64,000 nucleotides of DNA from Pseudomonas koreensis (GCF_025447595.1 NZ_JAOEJU010000005.1:226963-290962); one strand, 5' to 3'. Positions 1-9,095 are shown, counted from the first letter of the stretch. A program made the numbers and translations. Notes: generated by a model not told the origin, from the letters alone.

Positions 1-1
1 C

Positions 2-1171
2 CTGTGTTTCGGGCCTTCTGGCAATGGCGTGCACGGGCAGTTGCATAGCCTTGCCCAGCATGAACATGCGCTCGGCCCCCGTTTGTGCCGGGCGCGGCTG
101 GGGCCGCAGTTGAGTTGCCTGGGCCTGCGCTACAGCCAGCGCATCTTCAGTGACCGCACGGTGCCGCAAATTCTGGATCAGGTGCTGCGCGAGCACGGTA
201 TCAGCGCAAGCCGGCGCCGATTCGAACTGCAGGCCGATCATCCGTCCCGGACTTTTTGCACGCAGTATGGCGAGTCGGATCTGCAACTGGTGCAACGGTT
301 GTGCGCGCAGGCCCGGATTCACTTTCACTTCGAACATGGTGCCAGAGGACATTGCCTGGTGTTCGGCGATGATCCGGCCCGGCTGCCGCGAGCGGGCGTC
401 TTGCGATTCGACGGTGAAGGTCGCGGGTCGCCGCTGACAGTGCGTCGCTGGCAGATAAGCGAGCACGCCCACAGGGGCGGCACGCGATTGCAGTGCATCC
501 GCACGGCACAAGGGGAGTGCGATCAGGCTACCCTGCGCAGCGGCCAATGGCTGGCGTTGTTCGGTCACCCCATTGCGCATGCCAACACCCGTTGGTTATT
601 GACCCGGATCGAGCACCGGGCGGATCCGTTGCTTGATCCGCCTTACAGCAACCGGATCTTTGCTGTCGATCATCTGCCCGTGGTCCCGGTGTCCACTGAG
701 GGTTTGAGGAGTCGCATGCGCAGTCCGCAGCGTGCCTGGGTCGTGTCGGTCGAGGAGCAACAACCGGATCCCGCGCGCGCGGTTGCCGTTCAGTTTGACT
801 GGCTTTATCAGGGTGAAGGCGCAAGTCCCAGCCACTGCTGGCTGCCGCTTGCCCCGGCGCTGGCTGATGTGCCGTCGGCGCTGTTGCAGGAAGGTCTGGA
901 GGTGGTGGTGAGTTTTCTGGAAGGCGATCCCGAGCAACCTGTGATCAGTGGCGTCTTGCAGGCCCCGGCAGTCGAAGCATGCATTGAGGAAGAAGAACGA
1001 TTGTCGCTGCCCGACCACCTGGCAAGCGAAGGTCTGTCGCACTGGCTGAAAGCGGCCGAACCATTATTGCTGTTATGCCTGATCCCCGGGGGCGGCAGCT
1101 ATAAGCATTGCGCCGCATCAATGTGCAGTTGCCGAGTGGTCGCCGGACTGAAAACGAGCGAAGGAAGATGA
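2..1171 (+). CDS. vgrG: Type VI secretion VgrG/spike protein, 5'-truncated by window edge
   Basis: The frame is open from base 2, so the true start lies outside the window. VgrG trimers form the puncturing tip of the type VI secretion machine. The visible part covers the gp27-like hub region and ends with the gp5-like OB-fold, recognised by the block EVVVSFLEGDPEQPVISGVL. Only about 65 residues follow this block, so the long beta-prism needle of larger VgrGs is missing. The tail is short, with a PGGGS stretch and four cysteines. The stop codon overlaps the ATG of the DUF4123 gene (ATGA), which points to translational coupling with its adaptor. The family call is firm. The full length and the significance of the short tail cannot be judged here. 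Confidence 0.85.
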   Translation: MCFGPSGNGVHGQLHSLAQHEHALGPRLCRARLGPQLSCLGLRYSQRIFSDRTVPQILDQVLREHGISASRRRFELQADHPSRTFCTQYGESDLQLVQRLCAQARIHFHFEHGARGHCLVFGDDPARLPRAGVLRFDGEGRGSPLTVRRWQISEHAHRGGTRLQCIRTAQGECDQATLRSGQWLALFGHPIAHANTRWLLTRIEHRADPLLDPPYSNRIFAVDHLPVVPVSTEGLRSRMRSPQRAWVVSVEEQQPDPARAVAVQFDWLYQGEGASPSHCWLPLAPALADVPSALLQEGLEVVVSFLEGDPEQPVISGVLQAPAVEACIEEEERLSLPDHLASEGLSHWLKAAEPLLLLCLIPGGGSYKHCAASMCSCRVVAGLKTSEGR

Positions 1172-1962
1172 GCGCCGCGACACCGGGGCAGCATGCGCAG
1201 TGGTTGTTGCTGGACTCTGCACAGGCACCACAGGCGTTGACTACCCTGCGTCAGGGGTTCGCGGGTGTACGCCGCCAGAAACTGTTTGAAGGTACGGAGT
1301 TTCAGCCCGTTAGCGAGCAGGGGCCATTGTTGATCGACCTGCGCGAATGCATGGCGCTGTCGGCGCTGTGTCACACCGATCCGCAGACCTGGTGCGGGTT
1401 GCTGTTAGGCAGCGATGCCACGACCGAATCGCTGCGTGCGCATTTACAGCGGATGCTGACGGTTTCTGTCGGCGTGAATCATCGTGCGCTGCTCAATTAC
1501 TACGACCGGCAGACGGCCAGTTACTTTTTCGATGCCTGTGATGCGCGTCAATTGAGTTGCTGGCTCGGACCGATCAAATGGCTGCGCTGGTTCGGTGGTA
1601 CCTGGGCCGACCGGGCGAGCGGCAGCCTGGGATGGCAGCAACTGCGCAATCCGGGGCTGGACGTCGAGCCACTGCAGATTGAACAGGGGTTGACCCGTCA
1701 TCAACGCGAGCACCTGCATCGTTGCCTGCTGGAACAACATGTCTGGCGCTGGAGTCAATCGACGGGAACCGATTACCGCACACTGTCCTCCCACCTTGAA
1801 CAGGGCCTTTCGCTGGGTTTCAGCGATCGGGCCGTGCTGGACGACTGGTTGTGGCTACGCTTGCAGCATCCACGCGCAGAAGTGGTGCAACCGCCACAAG
1901 GGTTGACCCAACAGGAGCGGCTCGAACATCTGCGTCGCCGCTGGCAGAACAACCAACCCTGA
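1168..1962 (+). CDS. DUF4123 domain protein, T6SS effector adaptor/chaperone
   Basis: A 264-residue cytoplasmic protein of the DUF4123 (Tap/TEC) type. Known members load a cargo effector onto the cognate VgrG tip. The N-terminal WLLLDSAQAP segment, a following LFEGT motif and the LLIDL strand fit the family. I chose the ATG at 1168 over the upstream in-frame ATG at 1108 because it overlaps the vgrG stop by 4 bp and is preceded by an AAGGA sequence. Adaptors normally sit between vgrG and the effector gene. Here the next gene encodes a lipoprotein hydrolase rather than a recognisable cytoplasmically loaded toxin, so the cargo is unknown. The family call is good; the role is inferred from position. 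Confidence 0.8.
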   Translation: MSAATPGQHAQWLLLDSAQAPQALTTLRQGFAGVRRQKLFEGTEFQPVSEQGPLLIDLRECMALSALCHTDPQTWCGLLLGSDATTESLRAHLQRMLTVSVGVNHRALLNYYDRQTASYFFDACDARQLSCWLGPIKWLRWFGGTWADRASGSLGWQQLRNPGLDVEPLQIEQGLTRHQREHLHRCLLEQHVWRWSQSTGTDYRTLSSHLEQGLSLGFSDRAVLDDWLWLRLQHPRAEVVQPPQGLTQQERLEHLRRRWQNNQP

Positions 1963-1979
1963 CACGAGGTTTCGCGCGC

Positions 1980-2903
1980 ATGGCCCATTTTTTACGGCAC
2001 TGGTTCGGCGCGATCCCCGCGGGTTTTCTGCTGTTGATTCTCAGTGGTTGTTCGCCGCTTGAAATACTCGACGCCCTGACGCCGCAAGACTCCTTCGTCA
2101 AAACCGCGAGCATTGCCTATGGCGACGATCCGCGTCAGGAGCTCGATGTCTACGTGCCGCGCCACCTGCCAATGGGCGCCCCGGTGGTGGTGTTTTTCTA
2201 TGGCGGCAGCTGGAACAGCGGCGACCGCGGTGATTACGGTTTTGTCGGTGAGGCATTGGCCTCACGCGGCATCGTGACGGTGGTGGCGGACTATCGGTTG
2301 TACCCTCAGGTTCGCTATCCACAATTTCTTGAGGACGGGGCCCGGGCCGTTGCGTGGACCAAGGCCCATATCCATGAGTTTTCCGGCAACCCCCGGCGGC
2401 TGTACCTGATGGGACACAGCTCCGGGGCCTACAACGCCTCGATGCTGGCGCTGGATCCGCGTTTGCTGGGTGCGGTCGGGATGTCCCCGGCGGACCTTAG
2501 TGGCTGGATCGGCCTGGCCGGCCCTTACGATTTTCTGCCGATCAGGAACCCGCAAGTGCGTCCGGTGTTTTTCTGGCCGGACTCACCGCCTCAATCACAG
2601 CCGATCCGGCATGTCAGCGCCGGTGCACCACCGGCGCTGCTGATAGCGGCGAGCCGGGACAGCCTGGTCGATCCGGCCCGCAATACCGGTGGCCTGGCGC
2701 GAACCCTGCGCGAAGTCGGCGTGCCGGCGCAGGATTTGTACTACTCCCGCCCGAATCACATGACGCTGGTGGCTGCATTGTCGCAGCCGCTGCGGTGGCT
2801 GGCGCCGGTGCTGGATCAGATTGTCGGTTTTATCCGGCACACGCCCGCCTCAATGAGCCGCGCCGGCGAACCAGCCGTCGTTGCGCCGCAGTCGCCACGC
2901 TAA
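1980..2903 (+). CDS. Alpha/beta-hydrolase lipoprotein (putative esterase)
   Basis: A 307-residue protein with an N-terminal lipoprotein signal: a hydrophobic segment, then LSGC, placing the lipidated Cys at residue 24. The catalytic domain follows: an FYGGSW oxyanion-type motif near residue 75, the nucleophile elbow GHSSG with Ser147, and a late Asp (SRDSLVDP) and His (RPNHM) completing a triad. This resembles BD-FAE/carboxylesterase family members that cleave small acyl esters at the envelope. The ATG at 1980 was chosen because it gives a complete lipobox signal; the longer in-frame extension to 1851 overlaps the DUF4123 gene. It begins 17 bp after that gene and overlaps the convergent MATE gene by 54 bp. 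The substrate is unknown. Confidence 0.75.
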   Translation: MAHFLRHWFGAIPAGFLLLILSGCSPLEILDALTPQDSFVKTASIAYGDDPRQELDVYVPRHLPMGAPVVVFFYGGSWNSGDRGDYGFVGEALASRGIVTVVADYRLYPQVRYPQFLEDGARAVAWTKAHIHEFSGNPRRLYLMGHSSGAYNASMLALDPRLLGAVGMSPADLSGWIGLAGPYDFLPIRNPQVRPVFFWPDSPPQSQPIRHVSAGAPPALLIAASRDSLVDPARNTGGLARTLREVGVPAQDLYYSRPNHMTLVAALSQPLRWLAPVLDQIVGFIRHTPASMSRAGEPAVVAPQSPR

Positions 2904-4199
2904 CGTGCCGAGGGTCAGGCTACGCAGCACCATGAACAGCAGGAATGAAATCCACAACCCGTGATTGCCCAGCCCGCTCAACACCCAGGCGAATGGCAGC
3001 AGCAGAGCGACCGTCAGCAGCATGCCGTTGCGCATTTCCCGGGCGCGGGTGGCGCCGATGAACAGGCCGTCGAGCAAATAGCTCCAGACGGCAATCAAGG
3101 GCAGCACGGCGAGGTAGGGCAGGTAGATGAATGCGGTCTCGCGCACGCTCTGAATGTCGGTCTGCATTTCGATAAACAGGTGACCGGCAAACAGAAACAG
3201 TGCCGCAAAGCCCAGGCTCGCCAGCAACGACCAGCCACCGGCAACCACCAGCGAGCGGCGCAGTGACAGACGATCACGGGCACCGATGGCGTGTCCGCAC
3301 AGGGCTTCGACGGCATGGGCCAGACCGTCCAGCGCGTGGGCGGTCAGCAGCAGGCCGTTGAGCAGCAGCGCATTGGCCGCAACCGTGGCATCGCCCAGCC
3401 GGGCACCCTGCACGGTGATCAGGAAAAACACCGATTGCAGGGCCAGGCTGCGAATGAAAATGTCCCGGTTGACCGCCAGCAGCGGGCGCCAGCTCTGCCA
3501 GACCTTCAGTGCGGCCCAGGCGATATGGCCGGGATAGGCACGAAGCGCCTTGCGAGTCATCCACAGGCCGAGCAGGGCGCCACTCCATTCGGCGATCACC
3601 GACGCTCGCGCCGAACCGACCACGCCCCAGTCCAGGCCAATCACGAACCACAGGTTGAGCACGATGTTGATCAGGTTGGTGCTCAACAGAATGGCCAGCG
3701 GTGCGCGGGCGTTCTGAGTGCCGAGGAACCATCCGACCAACGCATAGCTGGCCAGCGCCGCCGGCAGCCCGAACAGTCGGGTGTGGAAGAAGTCGCGGGT
3801 CAGTTGATCCAGCTCCGCTGATGGTTGCATGAAATGCAGCGCAACGCCGCTCAGTGGTACGCCCAGCGTTCCGAGCAGCAGCGCCAGCCCCATCGCCAGC
3901 AACAGGCCCTGAAGCAGAATCTGCCGCAAGGCCGCGCCGTCGCTGCGCCCGGCGGCCTGCGCGGCAAAACCGGTGGTGCCCATGCGTAGAAAACCCATGG
4001 CCCAGGCCAGAAAGGTGTACAGGCTGGCGCCCACGGCCACCGCGCCCAACTGATGGGCGTGAGGCAGGTGACCGATGACGGTACTGTCGACCAGCGCCAC
4101 CAGCGGCACGGAAATGTTGGAGAGGATCATGGGGGCGGCGAGGGCCCAGACCCGGCGATGGGTCGGGCGGTCGCGCCAGTCGGCGATCAGGTTGGACAT
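2850..4199 (-). CDS. MATE-family multidrug/toxin exporter (DinF-like)
   Basis: A 449-residue inner-membrane protein with about 12 hydrophobic helices. Its N terminus matches the DinF branch of MATE transporters: an early helix with LAAPMILSNISVPLVALVDS, followed by a conserved MGFLRMGTTGFAAQAAGR stretch. Such proteins export cationic compounds using a Na+ or H+ gradient. The length fits the family. It is transcribed alone on the minus strand, tail to tail with the esterase gene, whose 3' end it overlaps. The substrate cannot be predicted from sequence. Confidence 0.9.
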   Translation of the reverse strand: MSNLIADWRDRPTHRRVWALAAPMILSNISVPLVALVDSTVIGHLPHAHQLGAVAVGASLYTFLAWAMGFLRMGTTGFAAQAAGRSDGAALRQILLQGLLLAMGLALLLGTLGVPLSGVALHFMQPSAELDQLTRDFFHTRLFGLPAALASYALVGWFLGTQNARAPLAILLSTNLINIVLNLWFVIGLDWGVVGSARASVIAEWSGALLGLWMTRKALRAYPGHIAWAALKVWQSWRPLLAVNRDIFIRSLALQSVFFLITVQGARLGDATVAANALLLNGLLLTAHALDGLAHAVEALCGHAIGARDRLSLRRSLVVAGGWSLLASLGFAALFLFAGHLFIEMQTDIQSVRETAFIYLPYLAVLPLIAVWSYLLDGLFIGATRAREMRNGMLLTVALLLPFAWVLSGLGNHGLWISFLLFMVLRSLTLGTLAWRLRRNDGWFAGAAH

Positions 4200-4236
4200 G
4201 CGGGCTCCTTGGGGAGCGGCATTGTAGCGGGAGGTG

Positions 4237-4530
4237 TCAGTGAATGATCCAGCTCAGCAGCCACAATCCCAGCAGCAACCAGATGATCCCGGCAATGATC
4301 GAGGCATTCATGAACGCGCGGATTGCCGACCACAACAGCATCAGGCCGACGATCAGCGCAATGATGCTGATGATCGACGTGTCCATGCCCAGCGCCTTCG
4401 ACAGCCCGTCGACAAAATTGCCGCCAGCGTTGCCCAGCAGATTGAACAGGCCGCTGAGGCCGTCGACGATGAAGCGGATGATCGAGCCGAGCGCCTGGCC
4501 CAGCCATTCGAAAAAGCTTTCTACCTGCAT
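4237..4530 (-). CDS. Small integral membrane protein, function unknown
   Basis: A 97-residue protein. The N-terminal half is amphipathic (FFEWLGQALGSIIRFI and a Gly/Asn-rich stretch), and the C-terminal half has two strong transmembrane helices ending in LLLGLWLLSWIIH. The ATG at 4530 was chosen because an AGGAAA ribosome-binding sequence precedes it; the longer in-frame start at 4635 would add a low-quality Pro/Arg-rich tail. It lies head to head with the mazG-like gene and directly upstream of the MATE gene, separated from it by 37 bp. I do not recognise a named family. Confidence 0.6.
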   Translation of the reverse strand: MQVESFFEWLGQALGSIIRFIVDGLSGLFNLLGNAGGNFVDGLSKALGMDTSIISIIALIVGLMLLWSAIRAFMNASIIAGIIWLLLGLWLLSWIIH

Positions 4531-4675
4531 GTCTGTTTCCTGATGAAAGAGCTGAGCCTTGGGCCGCAGCGGGTGCGGTCGAGTTCCCTGCAAGCATAGA
4601 GGGTTTGGATCCGGGCGACTGCCCCTTGCCTTCAATCCGCATCCCCCCGAAGCTATACGCCTTCAGGAGAACCCG

Positions 4676-4978
4676 ATGAACCTTGTTGAACTGACCGAAC
4701 GCCTGCACGCCATTCGCGACCGCAATGACTGGCGGCAATTTCACAGCCCGAAAAACCTGGCCATGGCCGCCAGCGTGGAAATGTCCGAACTGGTGGAAAT
4801 CTTCCAGTGGCTGACCGAGGACCAGTCCCGAGAGTTGCCGGCAGACAAACTCGCCCACGCCGGGCAGGAAGTCGGCGACATCGTTCTCTATCTGTTGCTG
4901 CTGTGCAGCGAACTGGGGCTGGACATGAATGAAGTGGTGCGCAGCAAACTCGCCGACAGCGAACGGCGGTTCAGCTGA
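4676..4978 (+). CDS. MazG-like nucleotide pyrophosphohydrolase
   Basis: A 100-residue all-helical protein of the RS21-C6/dCTPase-type MazG superfamily, which hydrolyses (d)NTPs to monophosphates and pyrophosphate for pool sanitation. The metal-binding acidic motif is visible as MSELVEIFQW, followed by the second motif EVGDIVLYLL. The start at 4676 has an AGGAGA Shine-Dalgarno 6 bp upstream; the longer frame from 4559 lacks one. The stop overlaps the start of cmoM (TGATG), so the two are co-translated. The exact nucleotide substrate is not known. Confidence 0.85.
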   Translation: MNLVELTERLHAIRDRNDWRQFHSPKNLAMAASVEMSELVEIFQWLTEDQSRELPADKLAHAGQEVGDIVLYLLLLCSELGLDMNEVVRSKLADSERRFS

Positions 4979-5727
4979 TGAGCGACCGTCATTTCGATCA
5001 GTTGGCGACCCGCTTCGCCGAGAAAATCTACGGCGGTGCCAAAGGCGCGATCCGCCTCGCGGTGCTGCAGGCTGACCTCGCCGAAGCTTTGCCGGATCGT
5101 CCGCTGCGGGTGCTGGACATCGGTGGCGGCCTGGGCCACATGTCGCTGTGGCTGGCTGAACGCGGGCACCAGGTGACGTTCACCGAACCGGCCGAACCGA
5201 TGCTCGAAGGCGCACGCCAGCGCTTTGCCGAAGCGGGGCAAACCGCAACGTTCATTCAGGCGCCCTGGCAGGAACTGCTCGGCCAGCTCACCGAACCCTA
5301 CGATCTGGTGCTGTGCCATGCGGTGCTGGAATGGCTGGCCGAACCCCACGCGATCCTGCCGGTGCTGCATCAGTTGACCAGGCCCGGCGGCTGGCTGTCG
5401 TTGGCGTTCTACAACCGCGATGCACTGATTTACCGGAACCTGCTCAAAGGCCATTTCAAGAAAATGCGCAAGAACGACATGGCCGGTGAAAAACAGAGCC
5501 TGACCCCGCAGCAGCCACTCGATCCACGGGAACTTGCAACGCAACTCGCCGGGTTGTGGCAGGTCGAAACCCAGAGCGGGGTGCGGGTTTTCCACGATTA
5601 CATGCCGGTGGAATTCCAGGCCCGCGCCGAATTGATTGATTTGCTCGAGATGGAGCTCGCCCACCGTCGTCACCCAAGCTTCGCCGGGCTTGGGCGCTAC
5701 TTGCACTGGATCTGCCGGCCGATCTGA
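4978..5727 (+). CDS. cmoM: tRNA 5-carboxymethoxyuridine methyltransferase CmoM
   Basis: A 249-residue class I SAM methyltransferase. Motif I is DIGGGLGHMS near residue 47, followed by the acidic TEPAEPM strand end, LCHAVLEWL (motif IV region) and the RPGGWLSL motif. The overall layout matches CmoM (formerly SmtA), which methylates the cmo5U carboxylate at the wobble base of certain tRNAs. The highly basic HFKKMRKNDMAG segment fits tRNA binding. The gene is translationally coupled to the MazG-like gene by a TGATG junction. It is followed after 12 bp by a DUF4136 lipoprotein gene and may be read together with it. Confidence 0.85.
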   Translation: MSDRHFDQLATRFAEKIYGGAKGAIRLAVLQADLAEALPDRPLRVLDIGGGLGHMSLWLAERGHQVTFTEPAEPMLEGARQRFAEAGQTATFIQAPWQELLGQLTEPYDLVLCHAVLEWLAEPHAILPVLHQLTRPGGWLSLAFYNRDALIYRNLLKGHFKKMRKNDMAGEKQSLTPQQPLDPRELATQLAGLWQVETQSGVRVFHDYMPVEFQARAELIDLLEMELAHRRHPSFAGLGRYLHWICRPI

Positions 5728-5739
5728 TCGGAGCGAGAT

Positions 5740-6354
5740 ATGAAAGGTCATTCAGGGTTACTGCTGATCTGTCTGGGGTTGGCCGCCTGCCAGGGCAGCA
5801 ACCCTTATGTGGCTCAGTCGCGGCCATTACCGCCGGCACCACCGCAAGCGGCAACTACCTTCGACCGCAGCGCCTATCCCGCGCCGCCTCGTGACTACGG
5901 GCGCTATCGCAGTTGGGCGTGGCTCAACGGTCAGTTGCCGCCGGGCACGGCCTGGGCGGATTCGGCGCAAGTGGCCGAGGCGGTCAGCAGCGCGCTGGAC
6001 CAGCGCGGCTTGCGCCCGCTGCATGACAATCGCCCGGCCGATCTGCTGGTCAGCGCCAACCTGAGCCTGGAAACCCGCCTGCGTCAGGTGCAGGACGATT
6101 ACGGTTTTTACGGCGGCGGATACGGCGGTTATGACCGATACGGCCGCGGTTACGGGATGTACAACACAGTGCCGATCGTCCGTACCTACCAGGAGCAGGT
6201 CGTGGTGGTGCGGGTCGATCTGTTCGATGCCGGCAGCGGTCAGCCGGTCTGGAGCGCCAGCGCCGAAACCGGCACCCAGGGCAAACAGAGTGATCGCACC
6301 GATGCGATTCGGGAGGCTGTCGAAAAGGCCATGTCGGCGTATCCTCCCAGTTAG
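5740..6354 (+). CDS. DUF4136 lipoprotein (copy 1)
   Basis: A 204-residue lipoprotein with signal peptide and lipobox LAAC (Cys17). The DUF4136 domain follows: the YRSWAW motif, a helix ending in ALDQRGLR, an ADLLV strand, a Gly/Tyr-rich surface loop around residues 125-145 ([16 protein letters not shown]), the VRVDLFD strand and a C-terminal [13 protein letters not shown] helix. It is paralogous to the next gene. The function of DUF4136 lipoproteins is not established. The gene sits 12 bp after cmoM, so it probably shares its transcript. Confidence 0.85.
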   Translation: MKGHSGLLLICLGLAACQGSNPYVAQSRPLPPAPPQAATTFDRSAYPAPPRDYGRYRSWAWLNGQLPPGTAWADSAQVAEAVSSALDQRGLRPLHDNRPADLLVSANLSLETRLRQVQDDYGFYGGGYGGYDRYGRGYGMYNTVPIVRTYQEQVVVVRVDLFDAGSGQPVWSASAETGTQGKQSDRTDAIREAVEKAMSAYPPS

Positions 6355-6408
6355 CTTCCTGCAATTGAGAAGCTCCCTCAGGTTCATGTCTTCCACCGGA
6401 GAAAAACC

Positions 6409-6966
6409 ATGTTCCGCCGTCTCGCTTTACTGGTCGTGGCCGCGCTGCTCAGTGCCTGCGCCGCCAACCAGGTCAATCATGACTTCGACGCCAGCCGCGA
6501 CTTTGCCGCTTATCGCAGCTGGAGCTGGAAAGAACCCGCCCTGCAATACCGCCCCGACGATCCACGGATCAAGAGCGACCTGACCGAACAACGCATCCGT
6601 CAGGCCGTCGCCGATCAACTGGATCAGCGTGGTCTGCGCCCGGCCGCCTCGGGTGCCCGAGGCGATCTGTTTGTGCAGACTTACCTGATCGTCGAGGACC
6701 GGCAGCAACAGGTGACCACCAACTACGGCGGCGGTTGGGGTGGCCCGTGGAACGGGTACTGGGGTGCACCGATGTACAACGAAACCCGCAACATCACCTA
6801 CAAGGTGGCAACCATTCAGGTCGATCTGCTCGACGGCAAGGACGGCAAACTGGTGTGGCGTGGCAGCGACGAGCAAATGCTCAGCCGCACGCCGAACCCG
6901 GCGGATCGCAGCGGCGCCATCCGCGAAACCGTGGCGCGGATCCTGTCCAACTATCCGCCGCGCTGA
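6409..6966 (+). CDS. DUF4136 lipoprotein (copy 2)
   Basis: A 185-residue lipoprotein with lipobox LSAC (Cys17). It has the same domain order as its upstream neighbour: YRSWSWK, DQRGLRPA, DLFVQTY, a Gly/Trp-rich loop (GGGWGGPWNGYWG), the IQVDLLDGKDGKLVW strands and a C-terminal IRETVARILSNYPP helix. The two genes therefore look like an ancient tandem duplication. The loop differs strongly (Gly/Tyr in copy 1, Gly/Trp here), as if specialised. A clear intrinsic terminator follows, ending the transcription unit that may start at the mazG-like gene. Confidence 0.85.
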   Translation: MFRRLALLVVAALLSACAANQVNHDFDASRDFAAYRSWSWKEPALQYRPDDPRIKSDLTEQRIRQAVADQLDQRGLRPAASGARGDLFVQTYLIVEDRQQQVTTNYGGGWGGPWNGYWGAPMYNETRNITYKVATIQVDLLDGKDGKLVWRGSDEQMLSRTPNPADRSGAIRETVARILSNYPPR

Positions 6967-6976
6967 GTTTGTTGAA

Positions 6977-7008
6977 CAAAAACGGGAGCCAATGGCTCCC
7001 GTTTTTTA
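6977..7008 (+). terminator. Intrinsic terminator after DUF4136 pair
   Basis: Perfect stem ACGGGAGCC / GGCTCCCGT with a short AAT loop, flanked by A5 and followed by T6. It lies 10 bp after the stop of the second DUF4136 gene and separates it from tadG. Confidence 0.9.
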
Positions 7009-7115
7009 TGAGCGGGTGAAACTGGCGCCTTGCCAGCAGTGTTGCCTGCGCGTGTCTACACTCATAACCATCCATGGAGGTTGCGCCCGGCCGTGCGCCG
7101 GCAAAGGAGTGCGCC

Positions 7116-9095
7116 ATGTCCCGCCATTCGCCGTTCATCGATCCTGCCCGACAACGCGGGGCTATCGGCCTGATGGCGGCGCTGACGCTGGGTATGGCGC
7201 TGGTGTTCATTCTGATCGTGGTCGACAGCGGCCGTCTGTACCTCGAACGCCGTCATCTGCAACAGATCGCTGACGTCGCCGCCCTCGAAGCCGCGACCCG
7301 TGGCGGCAATTGCGGCGCCGGGGCCACGGCCAACGCTTATGCGCTGGCCAGCGTCGTGCGTAACAATTTCCCGATTCCCAGTGCCGGTCGCACCCTGGCC
7401 GTCGCCTGCGGCACGTTGAACCTGGACGCCAGCAATCTGCGGGTATTTGCCGTCAACGCCGCCAGTACGGATGCGATCCGCGTTGTCGTCAGCGATACCG
7501 TGCCTCAGAGCTTTGCCGGTGCCATCGGGGGGTTGTTCGGCGGCGCGGGGCGCAATGCGACCATCAACCTCAGCGCCACGGCGGTGGCGGCGCTGACACC
7601 ACCGTTGGCATCACTGACCATCCGCAGCACCGCGCTGAATGTCGACACGGCCCGGTCCGCTGCTCTTAATGCGCTGTTCGGCGGATTGCTCGGCGGCAAC
7701 CTCAACCTCAGCGCCGTGAGCTGGAATGGGCTGGTCAATACCAACATCAATCTGCTCGGCTATCTGGACCGGTTGAAGGTTGATATCGGTCTCAGTGCCG
7801 GCGGCTACGAGCAGGTGCTGGGCAATACCATCGCCGTCAGCCAGTTGGTCCAGACTGCGATCAACGTCCTCGACCCCAACGGCACCTTGAGCGCCACGGC
7901 GACCATCCTCGGCTTGCAGGCGATCAAGGCGGCAGCCGGCGCGACGCAAGTGGTGCTGGGTAATCTTCTTAACGTTCAGGCCGGCACGCAGGCCACGGCG
8001 CTGGCGGTGGATCTTCGGGTATTCGACCTGATTCAAGGGTTCGTGCAACTGGCCAACAAGCAAAACGGCCTGGTGGCCAACCAGTCGATCTACCTCGGCG
8101 TGGCGCAAATCACCGCTCGGGTGCAGGTGCTGGAGCCGCCGCAATTGTCGGCCATCGGCAACCCTCGGCTGGCGGCCGCCAACCCCTTGGGGCCGAACCG
8201 GATTTATGTGAAGACCGCGCAGGTGCGAACCCTGTTGTCGGTCAATCTGCCGTTGCTGGATACGATCCTGTCGCTGGTCAACGGTGTGGCCGATCTCGCC
8301 GGCCCGTTGACCAATACGTTGAATGCCTTGCTCAGCCTGAACCTGGTGGGCGTGATCGATTCGCTGACGTGCGCACTCGGTGCGCCCTGCCAGACGCCGT
8401 CGATCGAAGTGTTGCCCGGGCCGATTCGTCTCGACGTGGCGCTGGATGTGGCGGCGGCCAACAGCTACGTCACCGCGTTCAGTTGCCTGACGCCGACCAA
8501 CAAGACCCTGACCACCAACACCACCACGTCTGTAGCCAACCTGAAAATCGGCCACATGGATCCGGCAGCGGTGTTCGGCAATAACGTCACGCCGCCGGCC
8601 GTAGTGGTGCAACCGTTGAAGGTGATCGATATCGGCGTGAAGACCTGCCGACGCTTCCTCGTGTTGCCGGTCAGTTGCGATCCGCGCATCCCATCCGTCG
8701 GCGGCGGGCTCGACATCTCGGCCGATACCACCGTCGGCCAGAACGCCAACATCCCCCACGTCTATTCCGCGCCGCCGGCCTCCAGCCTGCCGGAGATCAA
8801 CCAGCCGCCGTTCTATTACAGCTATACCACCAGCAACGTGGTCAACAGCCTGAGCGACACCCTGAACAACATCAACCTCAACATGTATGGCCCGACGGGC
8901 AGTCTGGTCAGTGGATTGGGGGCGATTCTGAGCTCCGTGAAGACCTTGCTGGTCACCACTATCAACACGGTGCTCAGCCCGTTGCTCGACACGCTGATCA
9001 ACACCCTGTTGATGGCCCTGGGGATCAACCTCAACCAGGTTGATGTCGGCGCCAATCTGAGTTGTCAGTCGGGGCGGGCGACGCTGGTGATCTGA
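7116..9095 (+). CDS. tadG: TadG-like Tad pilus assembly protein
   Basis: A 659-residue protein. After a short basic N terminus it has one transmembrane helix (residues about 14-35) followed by the TadG/DUF2134 signature DSGRLYLERRHLQQIADVAA. A long periplasmic region rich in Asn, Leu and Ala follows. TadG is a pseudopilin-like envelope component of Tad (Flp) pilus machines. The ATG at 7116 is preceded by AAAGGAG at the right distance; the in-frame ATG at 7074 has no such site. In P. aeruginosa, as remembered, tadG ends the rcpC-tadD operon. Here it stands alone, about 6 kb from the core genes and beyond the regulators. Its 3' end overlaps convergent pprA by 31 bp. Confidence 0.85.
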   Translation: MSRHSPFIDPARQRGAIGLMAALTLGMALVFILIVVDSGRLYLERRHLQQIADVAALEAATRGGNCGAGATANAYALASVVRNNFPIPSAGRTLAVACGTLNLDASNLRVFAVNAASTDAIRVVVSDTVPQSFAGAIGGLFGGAGRNATINLSATAVAALTPPLASLTIRSTALNVDTARSAALNALFGGLLGGNLNLSAVSWNGLVNTNINLLGYLDRLKVDIGLSAGGYEQVLGNTIAVSQLVQTAINVLDPNGTLSATATILGLQAIKAAAGATQVVLGNLLNVQAGTQATALAVDLRVFDLIQGFVQLANKQNGLVANQSIYLGVAQITARVQVLEPPQLSAIGNPRLAAANPLGPNRIYVKTAQVRTLLSVNLPLLDTILSLVNGVADLAGPLTNTLNALLSLNLVGVIDSLTCALGAPCQTPSIEVLPGPIRLDVALDVAAANSYVTAFSCLTPTNKTLTTNTTTSVANLKIGHMDPAAVFGNNVTPPAVVVQPLKVIDIGVKTCRRFLVLPVSCDPRIPSVGGGLDISADTTVGQNANIPHVYSAPPASSLPEINQPPFYYSYTTSNVVNSLSDTLNNINLNMYGPTGSLVSGLGAILSSVKTLLVTTINTVLSPLLDTLINTLLMALGINLNQVDVGANLSCQSGRATLVI

